In this document: in pieces, positions 1-5,890 of the stretch
Layout: every line of letters begins with the position of its first letter
Position numbering within the stretch: the first letter of the stretch is position 1
Source of the DNA: an uncultured Flavobacteriales bacterium
GTDB taxonomy: Bacteria > Bacteroidota > Bacteroidia > Flavobacteriales > Crocinitomicaceae
Direction of reading: 5' to 3'
Assembly: GCA_946479125.1 (NCBI GenBank)
Contig: CAMLET010000150.1
Coordinates: forward strand, 1-7,282
DNA length: 7,282 nt
Translations under genes and position numbers: made by a program
Notes under the pieces: generated by a model
Databases searched by the model: none
The model's input: only the letters and a program-made list of their open reading frames with translations
What the model was told of the DNA's origin: nothing

Positions 1-180
1 GTTCTTATTCCCAATAATTGGAAATACAAATCACCACGATTAACAAACACATTGTGTAAAAGCGTTTTGTTTTTTTCGGAAAGATCAAAGCTGTTAGACA
101 AACTGAGTTTCATGTGTTATAAATTGCTACTTGGTCAAGCTTTAAATGCTGGATTCTATCAAAAAAAATATTCGTGTTGA
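1..180 (+). CDS. 3' end of an unidentified gene (partial, 59 residues visible)
   Basis: Frame 1 is open from the first base of the window to a TGA at 178-180, which overlaps the ATG of the next gene by one base (TGATG). This gives a 59-residue C-terminal fragment; its start lies outside the window. The tail is basic and rich in Lys, Leu and Phe, with a hydrophobic stretch (FMCYKLLLGQALNAGF) near the end and no catalytic motif I can recognise. The tight overlap with a glycosyltransferase gene suggests it belongs to the same operon and is probably another polysaccharide-biosynthesis enzyme. That is inference from position only, and I do not assign a function. Confidence 0.6.
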   Translation, partial: VLIPNNWKYKSPRLTNTLCKSVLFFSERSKLLDKLSFMCYKLLLGQALNAGFYQKKYSC

Positions 181-1283
181 TGAAAATCGCCTACATCATA
201 TCCGATATCAATAAGGCCGTGTTCTTTGAAAACACAGCCCTTGCTTTACGAGACGAGGGTTTTGACGTTTGTTATATCGTGATCAATTATGAAAATGGCG
301 CTTTAGTTGAATTTTTGAAGGAAAACCAATTCAACTATTACACGATTAAATCAGGGAAACTAAGCAGGTCTTTACCACATATTCTGAAGGTTCGAAAGAT
401 CTTAAAAAAAGAACAGGTCGATACTGTACATTGTCATTTGGCACAAGCTAATTGGATAGGTTTATGGGCTTCTTACCTCAAACGCATTCCGAATAGAATT
501 TACACGCGTCATTCGGGTGAACCTTTGACTTTAATGTGGAAAGAAAGGCTAATTGATTATATCCAAAACAGACTGGCGACTAGTATCGTTTCCATTTCAG
601 AGGTTATCGATGAGTTGTTAGCAAAACAAAAAGTACCACAACACAAGCGGGAAATCATTCATCATGGTTTTGAATTATCACGATTCAGCAACAATGATCA
701 GACTGAAGTTGCCCGAATAAAAAAAGCGTACAATCCAAATGAAAATCAGCCTGTAATTGGAGTGATTGCCAGATGGATGGAATGGAAAGGGATCCAATAT
801 ATCATAGAAGGATTTGTGTTGATTCTGGAAAAACATCCTAACGCTATTCTTTGCTTATTTGGTGCTCAAGGGCATGGAGATTATCATGAAGCACTTTCCA
901 ATCATCTTCACAAAATACCGTCAAGGAATCTACGTATTGTACCCTTCGAGAATAATGTTTTTGATCTTTACCAGTTGTTCGATGTATACGTTCACACTCC
1001 GGTAAATCCTACTTGTGAGGCATTCGGACAAACATATATTGAATCGTTAGCATCAGGAATTCCTTCTGTTTTTACCTCAAGTGGTATTGCCAGCGAATTT
1101 GTTGTTCATAGAGAACATGCACTTTTGGTCCCATTTCGAGACCCAAAAGCTATTGCCGATGCAATTCTTGAGACATTAGAAAACACCAAACTCGTAGAGA
1201 AAATGAAAAGTAACGGTGAGAAGATCGTTACTGAGCTTTTCGACTTCTCCGTGTATCAAAAAAACCTGATTAAGTTTTACCGC
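180..1283 (+). repeat. Copy 1 of an intragenic tandem duplication (GT4 unit A)
   Basis: This encodes about residues 1-368 of the double glycosyltransferase. It aligns without gaps to the second half at an offset of 1128 bases (376 codons) from the first strand to the NG of the C-terminal helix. After that a one-residue gap gives an offset of 375. The protein copies look roughly half identical by eye. DNA similarity is patchy, with only short exact matches such as the 14 bases at 660-673 and 1788-1801, so the duplication is old. Confidence 0.85.
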
Positions 1284-2414
1284 ACAAAGAATCTGGATAA
1301 GATCAAGCAGAAAATAATCTACGTTATTTCTGATGTTAAGAGAGCCGTTTATTTCGAGCAAACTGCCATCGCATTAAGAAATTTGAATTATGAAGTGATT
1401 TTTGTTCTCATCAGCTGCAAAAACTCTCATCTCGATATTTTTTTGAAGACCAACGGTTTCAAAAGATACTATTTAAATGTTGGTAAGCTTATTTTCTCCA
1501 CTCGTTCAATTTTGAAGCTACGTAGAATTTTAAAGCATGAAAATCCTTTATTAGTTCACACCCATCTTTCAAAAGCCAATTGGGTTGGGTTAACCGCTTC
1601 ATGGCTGTCAGGAATAAAAAAAAGAGTCTATACGCGTCATTCTGGAAAACCCTTGACCAAACATTTTAAAGAATCTGTATTGGACTCTATTCAAAATAAA
1701 ATTTCAACCCAAATTATAGCTGTCTCCAATAATGTCTCAAACATATTGAAAGAGCAGCAAGTAGCTGAAAGTAAACGAAAATTGGTGCATCATGGTTTTG
1801 ATCTTGAACGATTCGAAAACAAGGACATCGATGAAGTCAACAGAATACTTGAGTCATACAACCCAGAGAAAAAAAGCCCGGTCATTGGAGTCATTTCCAG
1901 ATGGATGGAGCTAAAAGGAATAGAATACATTATCAACGCATTTCTGAAACTTATTGAAGATTATCCAGATGCCAGACTCTGCATTTTCGGAGAAAGAAAT
2001 AATGATGAGTACGATTCCAGACTTCAAGAAAAACTGGAATTGATTCCCGAAAGAAATCTCTGTGTCGTCAATTTTGAGCACAATTGCTTCGATCTTTATA
2101 ACTTATTCGATATCTACATTCATGTTCCAATAAATGAAACTTGTGAAGCATTTGGACAAACGTACATTGAAGCACTTGCAGCCGGAGTTCCTTCCATTTT
2201 CACTTTAAGCGGAATTGCTCAAGAGTTTATTAAAGATGAATACAATGCGCTTGTTGTTCCATTTATGAATGATACAGAAATCTATAACGCTTGTACCCGA
2301 CTATTGAACGAGCCAAAACTTAAAGCTCAAATTATCGAAAACGGAAAAAAATCCGTTCAATCCTTTAACTTTGATACTTACATCGATCAATTGGTGAACG
2401 TTTATCTTTCATAA
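180..2414 (+). CDS. Tandem double-domain GT-B (GT4-type) glycosyltransferase
   Basis: The predicted protein of 744 residues consists of two complete, clearly homologous GT4-like units, about residues 1-368 and 377-744, joined by a short basic linker. Each unit shows the same landmarks: an N-terminal KI.Y.ISD strand, a YTRHSG loop (Y108-G113 in copy 1), an HHGF.L.RF stretch (H161 on), an R..xxKG donor-phosphate motif (R198/K203 and R574/K579) and an EX7E motif (E280/E288 and E656/E664). Both halves therefore look catalytically intact. A single GT4 enzyme is usually about 350-400 residues, so this is twice the normal length. It is likely cytoplasmic or membrane-peripheral, adding sugars from NDP donors to a lipid-linked glycan. 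E. coli WbdA is a known example of a polymerase with two GT4 domains. I chose ATG 180, which overlaps the upstream stop (TGATG) and begins the conserved first strand; GTG 174 and TTG 177 are in-frame alternatives. The stop overlaps the next ATG (TAATG). Donor, acceptor and linkage cannot be told from sequence. Confidence 0.9.
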   Translation: MKIAYIISDINKAVFFENTALALRDEGFDVCYIVINYENGALVEFLKENQFNYYTIKSGKLSRSLPHILKVRKILKKEQVDTVHCHLAQANWIGLWASYLKRIPNRIYTRHSGEPLTLMWKERLIDYIQNRLATSIVSISEVIDELLAKQKVPQHKREIIHHGFELSRFSNNDQTEVARIKKAYNPNENQPVIGVIARWMEWKGIQYIIEGFVLILEKHPNAILCLFGAQGHGDYHEALSNHLHKIPSRNLRIVPFENNVFDLYQLFDVYVHTPVNPTCEAFGQTYIESLASGIPSVFTSSGIASEFVVHREHALLVPFRDPKAIADAILETLENTKLVEKMKSNGEKIVTELFDFSVYQKNLIKFYRTKNLDKIKQKIIYVISDVKRAVYFEQTAIALRNLNYEVIFVLISCKNSHLDIFLKTNGFKRYYLNVGKLIFSTRSILKLRRILKHENPLLVHTHLSKANWVGLTASWLSGIKKRVYTRHSGKPLTKHFKESVLDSIQNKISTQIIAVSNNVSNILKEQQVAESKRKLVHHGFDLERFENKDIDEVNRILESYNPEKKSPVIGVISRWMELKGIEYIINAFLKLIEDYPDARLCIFGERNNDEYDSRLQEKLELIPERNLCVVNFEHNCFDLYNLFDIYIHVPINETCEAFGQTYIEALAAGVPSIFTLSGIAQEFIKDEYNALVVPFMNDTEIYNACTRLLNEPKLKAQIIENGKKSVQSFNFDTYIDQLVNVYLS
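1308..2411 (+). repeat. Copy 2 of an intragenic tandem duplication (GT4 unit B)
   Basis: This encodes about residues 377-744. The codon matching the initiator Met of copy 1 is CAG (Gln377), so the second copy has no start codon of its own at that point and is translated only as part of the fusion. The linker between the units is about eight residues, basic and Lys-rich (around residues 369-376). All glycosyltransferase landmarks, including EX7E at E656/E664 and R574/K579, are retained. Confidence 0.85.
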
Positions 2415-3301
2415 TGTCTGTGCAACTAACAATCGTTATTCCTACTTACAATCGTGCTCATTTAATTGAGAAGACGATAGAATCAGTTTTGAATCAAACG
2501 AGCAATGATTATGAAATAATTGTAATTGACGACGGAAGTACAGATGATACAGAAACTGTTGTTTCCAAGTACCTTGCAGATAACTTCAGATATTTCAAAA
2601 TTGAAAATTCTGAACGCGGAGCAGCCAGAAATGTAGGCACAACTCATGCAAAGGGAACTTACATGAATTGGTTCGATTCAGACGATGAAATGCTTCCTCA
2701 TCATGTAGAAACTGTTCTTGAAATGATTGACCAGCACAATTCTCCTGAGGTCATTACACTTACGTATTCTTTCAAAAACGCAAAAACAGAGGAAATCACT
2801 CCAAAAATTTTCGATAGTAAATCAAAACGTGATTTCCTGATTACCGGGAACTATCTTGCCTGTAATCCGGTTATTGTTCGAAGAGATATTGCGCTGAGTA
2901 ATCCATTTATTGAAGACAGAGACCTAAGCGCAAGTGAAGATTATGAACTTTGGCTGCGACTTTTTGCTCAATTTCCTTTTCACCATTCCGATAAAGTGAC
3001 ATCATATCTGGTTTTACACGACGAAAGAAGTGTGGTTACCATGACGAATCCTGAAAAGTTGGAAAAAAGATTCCTGAGCTTTTTGAACTATACGTGGCAC
3101 AATGATCTGCTGCATAAAAAACTTGGAAGCAGTATCAGCTATTTCATGATGCGCAATTATTTGATTCTGGCTGTCGATCTTGCCTATAACAAACACAAAC
3201 GAAAAGCATTCAAGTATTTGATTACCGCAACAAAAAATTCTCCAAAAGCAGTAACACAAAAAGTGTTTTGGGCGACACTAAAACACATTTGTCTGCGATG
3301 A
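2414..3301 (+). CDS. GT2-family (GT-A fold) glycosyltransferase
   Basis: This is a 295-residue enzyme predicted to transfer a sugar from a nucleotide donor to the growing lipid-linked glycan at the cytoplasmic face of the membrane. The N-terminus is a textbook GT2 start: the strand TIVIPTYNRA (residues 6-15) followed by VIDDGSTDD (residues 37-45), which binds the nucleotide. Next come R68-G69 and A71-R72-N73, typical of the family, then the metal-binding DxD-type motif as D88-S89-D90-D91. The likely catalytic-base region is S174-E175-D176-Y177 followed by W180. The C-terminal third is basic with short hydrophobic helices but no clear membrane anchor. The length fits single-domain GT2 enzymes. 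Its ATG shares a base with the stop of the double glycosyltransferase (TAATG), and its own TGA overlaps the hisH start, so it sits inside the operon. Specificity is unknown. Confidence 0.93.
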   Translation: MSVQLTIVIPTYNRAHLIEKTIESVLNQTSNDYEIIVIDDGSTDDTETVVSKYLADNFRYFKIENSERGAARNVGTTHAKGTYMNWFDSDDEMLPHHVETVLEMIDQHNSPEVITLTYSFKNAKTEEITPKIFDSKSKRDFLITGNYLACNPVIVRRDIALSNPFIEDRDLSASEDYELWLRLFAQFPFHHSDKVTSYLVLHDERSVVTMTNPEKLEKRFLSFLNYTWHNDLLHKKLGSSISYFMMRNYLILAVDLAYNKHKRKAFKYLITATKNSPKAVTQKVFWATLKHICLR

Positions 3302-3924
3302 TAAAACCAAAGGTTCATATTTTGTCATTGAACGGAGGGAACATTAATTCCATCATTAACGCTCTTGAAAAAATTGGCGCCCAAGGTCAGGAAGTTCTTA
3401 CAAAATCAGATCTTGAAAGCGCAACACACCTCATCATTCCAGGAATTGGTCATTTCGACCGAGCAATGAAACACCTCAGGGAGAGCAACTTCATCCCCAC
3501 TTTAAAATTGCTGATTCAGGAAAAACGAATTCCAACCCTTGGAATTTGTTTAGGTATGCATCTATTGGCAAAAAGCAGTACTGAAGGCGAACAAGAAGGT
3601 TTGAATATATTTTTCAATTCACAAGTGACTGAATTAAAAGTCACGAACTCACAGCGCTTTAAAATCCCACATAACGGTTGGAATACTTTGACAATTGAAA
3701 AAAATTGCTCTTTGCTTGAAGGAATTTCTGACAGCGATGAATTCTTTTTCTTACACAAGTATGTATGGGAGAGCACTGACAAACATGAAGTTGTTGCCAC
3801 AACAGCATATGAAAGTGGTTTTCCTTCTGTAATTGGTAATGACAATTGTTGGGGAGTCCAATTTCATCCTGAAAAAAGCCATGAAGCCGGATTAAGACTT
3901 CTTAAAAACTTTATTCAACTATAA
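3298..3924 (+). CDS. hisH: HisH-like glutamine amidotransferase subunit of an acetamidino-sugar system
   Basis: This is a 208-residue class I (triad) glutamine amidotransferase. It hydrolyses glutamine and passes ammonia to its HisF-like partner. The nucleophile is C84 in GICLGM, and the other triad members are H190 and E192 in VQFHPEKS. The PGIGHF loop and PHNGWN are also HisH hallmarks. One oddity is position 88: the Gln that usually follows in GICLGMQ is His here. I chose ATG 3298, which overlaps the preceding stop as ATGA and opens directly into the first strand (MIKPKVHIL); a TTG at 3268 would add ten residues from inside the upstream gene. The stop shares a base with the HisF-like start (TAATG), as expected for subunits made together. 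With a WbpG-type enzyme two genes downstream and no other his gene in view, the role is most likely ammonia supply for sugar amidination, not histidine synthesis. Confidence 0.92.
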   Translation: MIKPKVHILSLNGGNINSIINALEKIGAQGQEVLTKSDLESATHLIIPGIGHFDRAMKHLRESNFIPTLKLLIQEKRIPTLGICLGMHLLAKSSTEGEQEGLNIFFNSQVTELKVTNSQRFKIPHNGWNTLTIEKNCSLLEGISDSDEFFFLHKYVWESTDKHEVVATTAYESGFPSVIGNDNCWGVQFHPEKSHEAGLRLLKNFIQL

Positions 3925-4676
3925 TGTTCAGACCGCGAATCATACCCATTTTGCTGTTGAGCAATGGTGCTGCTGTAAAAACAAAGCAATTTGCTAACGC
4001 AACATATCTAGGCGACATCATCAATACTGCTCGCATTTTTAGTGAATTTGGTGCGGATGAATTGATTGTGTTAGACATTGATGCAGCTAAAGAGCAACGC
4101 TGTATAAGTCCTGAATTGGTTCGTGAACTGAGTGAAGAAACCGGAATGCCACTGGCTGTTGGCGGTGGAATTAGTTCCGAAGACGGAATTGCGGGTTTGC
4201 TGAACGCCGGAGCTGAAAAAGTAATCCTTGGCACAAACGTTTTTAAAAATTCCGATTTTGTAAAACAAGCTGCACAGGAGTTTGGAAGTTCAACCATTTC
4301 CGTTTGCGTTGACGTTTACAGGAATCAAGAACCGGAAGTCCGATTCTACAATGGAACCATTAAATCACAAATTGGTTTAGAACAGACAATTAAACACTTT
4401 GAGCGATTAGGAGTTGGGGAAATCATTGTTCAATCCATAAATAACGATGGAATGCGCACAGGCTATGATTTAGAAACAATTTCAAAAGCAGCTTTAATCT
4501 CTACAGTCCCAATAGTTGCACTTGGCGGCGCAGGATCTTTGGAAGATATTTCTGAAGCTTATTCAAAAACCAACTGCAGCGCCTTTGCAGCTTCCTCACT
4601 ATTTGTTTTTTATAAAAACGGTGTACTCATCTCTTATCCCGAAAAATCACAAATACAACAATTGTTCAACAGATAG
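3924..4676 (+). CDS. hisF: HisF-like protein, AglZ/HisF2-type acetamidino-modification partner
   Basis: This 250-residue (beta/alpha)8 barrel is homologous to the cyclase subunit of imidazole glycerol phosphate synthase. It begins RPRIIPILLLSNG, aligning position by position with the RIIACLDVKDG of true HisF, followed by VKT. Further on come LIVLDIDA, GGGISS, CVDVYR and GGAGS, the last two glycine-rich stretches being the usual phosphate-binding loops. Of the two catalytic aspartates of HisF, the second is present (D130) but the first (D11) is Leu. Loss of that Asp fits the HisF2/WbuZ-type branch that works with N-acetyl sugar amidotransferases. There the barrel is thought to act as an ammonia conduit and scaffold, not as a cyclase. 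Its start overlaps the hisH stop by one base. The 86-base gap after it separates it from the amidotransferase gene. The family assignment is secure; the non-histidine role rests on context and the missing Asp. Confidence 0.92.
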   Translation: MFRPRIIPILLLSNGAAVKTKQFANATYLGDIINTARIFSEFGADELIVLDIDAAKEQRCISPELVRELSEETGMPLAVGGGISSEDGIAGLLNAGAEKVILGTNVFKNSDFVKQAAQEFGSSTISVCVDVYRNQEPEVRFYNGTIKSQIGLEQTIKHFERLGVGEIIVQSINNDGMRTGYDLETISKAALISTVPIVALGGAGSLEDISEAYSKTNCSAFAASSLFVFYKNGVLISYPEKSQIQQLFNR

Positions 4677-4706
4677 CACCAAATTATCATTTATTGTTGC
4701 ATTTTA

Positions 4707-4727
4707 TTAGTTAGCAGTGCCAACTAA
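4707..4727. promoter_or_regulatory. 21-base near-perfect palindrome, operator-like
   Basis: TTAGTTAGCA, a central G at 4717, then TGCCAACTAA. Nine of the ten arm positions are complementary; the only mismatch is A4713 opposite C4721. It lies in the only sizeable intergenic gap and ends one base before the putative -33 TTG at 4729, a position where a DNA-binding regulator could act on the promoter. A transcription terminator is less likely: full pairing leaves a one-base loop, the outer stem is weak, and no T-tract follows. The protein that might bind is unknown. Confidence 0.4.
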
Positions 4728-4728
4728 A

Positions 4729-4757
4729 TTGTTAAGCTAAAAATTCGACTACATTTG
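4729..4757 (+). promoter_or_regulatory. Bacteroidota-type promoter (TTG, 18 bases, TACATTTG)
   Basis: A TTG at 4729-4731 is followed after 18 bases by TACATTTG at 4750-4757. This is an exact match to the Bacteroidota -7 consensus TAnnTTTG with a spacing in the accepted range. The -7 element also lies inside a small inverted repeat, ACTACA-TT-TGTAGT (4748-4761). Transcription would begin a few bases after the final G, at about 4761-4764, so the mRNA would start at or next to the ATG at 4763. It would drive the amidotransferase and the glycosyltransferase after it, separately from the genes upstream. Consensus match and position are seen; activity is inferred. Confidence 0.55.
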
Positions 4758-4762
4758 TAGTG

Positions 4763-5890
4763 ATGACTACTCCAGTTTACCAAATTTGTCGTCGGTGTGT
4801 TATGGACACTACCGATCCGGACATCGTTTTCGATCCGGAAGGGAACTGTAATCATTGTAATAATTATCTCGAAAATTTAGTTCCACAGTCTTATCAGGGA
4901 GAAAAAAGTGATCAAAAATTAAACGAGATAGTTGCATCCATTATGAAAAGCGGAAATTCAAAAAAATACGATTGTATTATTGGAATTAGTGGTGGTGTTG
5001 ACAGTTGTTATACTGCCTATCTCGCTAAGGAATTGGGCTTAAGGGCACTTCTTGTCCACTTGGACAACGGATGGAACAGCGATATTTCCGTTAGAAACAT
5101 TCAAAAAATGTGCGTTGCACTTGATTTCGATTATGAAGCTGTGGTTTTAGATTGGAGCGAGTTTCGACAAATTCAATTGGCTTTCTTGCGCTCTTCTTTG
5201 GTAGATATTGAAATGCCTACGGATCTAGCTATTCCCGCAGCGCTGCACCAAAAAGCAGCTCAGTACGGAGTTAAATTCATTCTCTCAGGTGGCAATTACG
5301 TGAGCGAAGGAATTTTGCCATTGCAGTGGGGATACCATGTAATGAAGGATATGAAACTGTATAATCATATCGTAAAAACTTATGGTACCGTTAAGCGAAA
5401 GAAAACACCGGTATTTGGTGTTCGTCAGGAAACCTATTATAAGCTGGTTAAGGGGATTAAATCAGTGTATTTACTGAATTACATTCCGTACAATCCAGAA
5501 GAAGCAAAACGATTTCTGGAGGAAAAATTCGGATGTAACTATTCCATCGGTAAACACCATGAATCAAGATATACACGTTTTTGGCAGTCTTATCTCATGC
5601 CAACCAAATACCATTTTGATTACCGAAAAGCCACGCTTTCCAATCAAATCTGTTCAGGTCAAACTACACGCCCGGAAGCTCTTAAAAAACTCGAAGACCT
5701 ACCATATTTAGGGTTAGATGTAGATAAAGAGTGTGAGTACATTTGTAAGAAACTGGGGATTTCTGAACAGGAAGCAATAGAAATCATGAAAGCAAAACCA
5801 CTTACTTACAAAAGCTTTCCGAACGGAGAAAAATGGATTAACTTTACTTTTAAAGTTTACAAATTCCTTTTCCCGAATAAGCGTCTGTAA
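4763..5890 (+). CDS. N-acetyl sugar amidotransferase (WbpG/PseA/WbuX family)
   Basis: This 375-residue PP-loop ATPase is predicted to activate the amide of an N-acetylated sugar with ATP and attack it with ammonia from the HisH/HisF pair, giving an acetamidino group. The N-terminus has two CxxC pairs, C9/C12 in CRRCVMDTTDP and C29/C32 in CNHC, probably a metal site. The pyrophosphate-binding loop is S76-G-G-V-D-S81, followed by LLVHLDNGW. The C-terminal half carries the HHESRYTRFWQ and CSGQTTRPEAL stretches that I associate with this family, and the length matches its usual 370-380 residues. ATG 4763 is preferred: GTG 4760 would add one residue, and the next Met (residue 14) would remove the first CxxC. 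No Shine-Dalgarno is seen, and the promoter just upstream may leave almost no leader. The known products of such enzymes include ManNAc3NAmA, FucNAm and acetamidino pseudaminic acid; which applies here is unknown. Confidence 0.94.
   Translation: MTTPVYQICRRCVMDTTDPDIVFDPEGNCNHCNNYLENLVPQSYQGEKSDQKLNEIVASIMKSGNSKKYDCIIGISGGVDSCYTAYLAKELGLRALLVHLDNGWNSDISVRNIQKMCVALDFDYEAVVLDWSEFRQIQLAFLRSSLVDIEMPTDLAIPAALHQKAAQYGVKFILSGGNYVSEGILPLQWGYHVMKDMKLYNHIVKTYGTVKRKKTPVFGVRQETYYKLVKGIKSVYLLNYIPYNPEEAKRFLEEKFGCNYSIGKHHESRYTRFWQSYLMPTKYHFDYRKATLSNQICSGQTTRPEALKKLEDLPYLGLDVDKECEYICKKLGISEQEAIEIMKAKPLTYKSFPNGEKWINFTFKVYKFLFPNKRL

Noticed and set aside
1284..1310. The double glycosyltransferase as two genes joined by a sequence error
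   Set aside because: The frame is open through the linker with no change in composition, the second copy has no start codon at the expected place, and no stop remnant is visible. A single-base error would have to remove a stop exactly, which I cannot exclude but see no sign of.
3516..3845. 109-residue open frame on the - strand
   Set aside because: It is antisense to hisH, whose conserved catalytic motifs lie in the + frame. There is no family resemblance and no start context.
3911..4297. 128-residue open frame on the - strand
   Set aside because: It lies entirely antisense to the hisF-like gene apart from a few bases, and its translation is Ser/Pro/Ala-rich with no recognisable motif. It is a shadow of the real gene.
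3298..4676. HisH and HisF as histidine biosynthesis enzymes
   Set aside because: They sit among glycosyltransferases beside a WbpG-type sugar amidotransferase, no other his gene is visible, and the HisF-like protein has Leu in place of the catalytic Asp11. The sugar amidination role explains all of this better.
4516..4710. 64-residue open frame on the + strand reaching into the intergenic gap
   Set aside because: Most of it overlaps the end of the hisF-like gene in another frame and its product has no recognisable features.
4707..4727. Rho-independent terminator after the hisF-like gene
   Set aside because: The dyad would form either a one-base loop or a short AT-rich outer stem with a nine-base loop, and no run of T follows. 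An operator-like role fits better.
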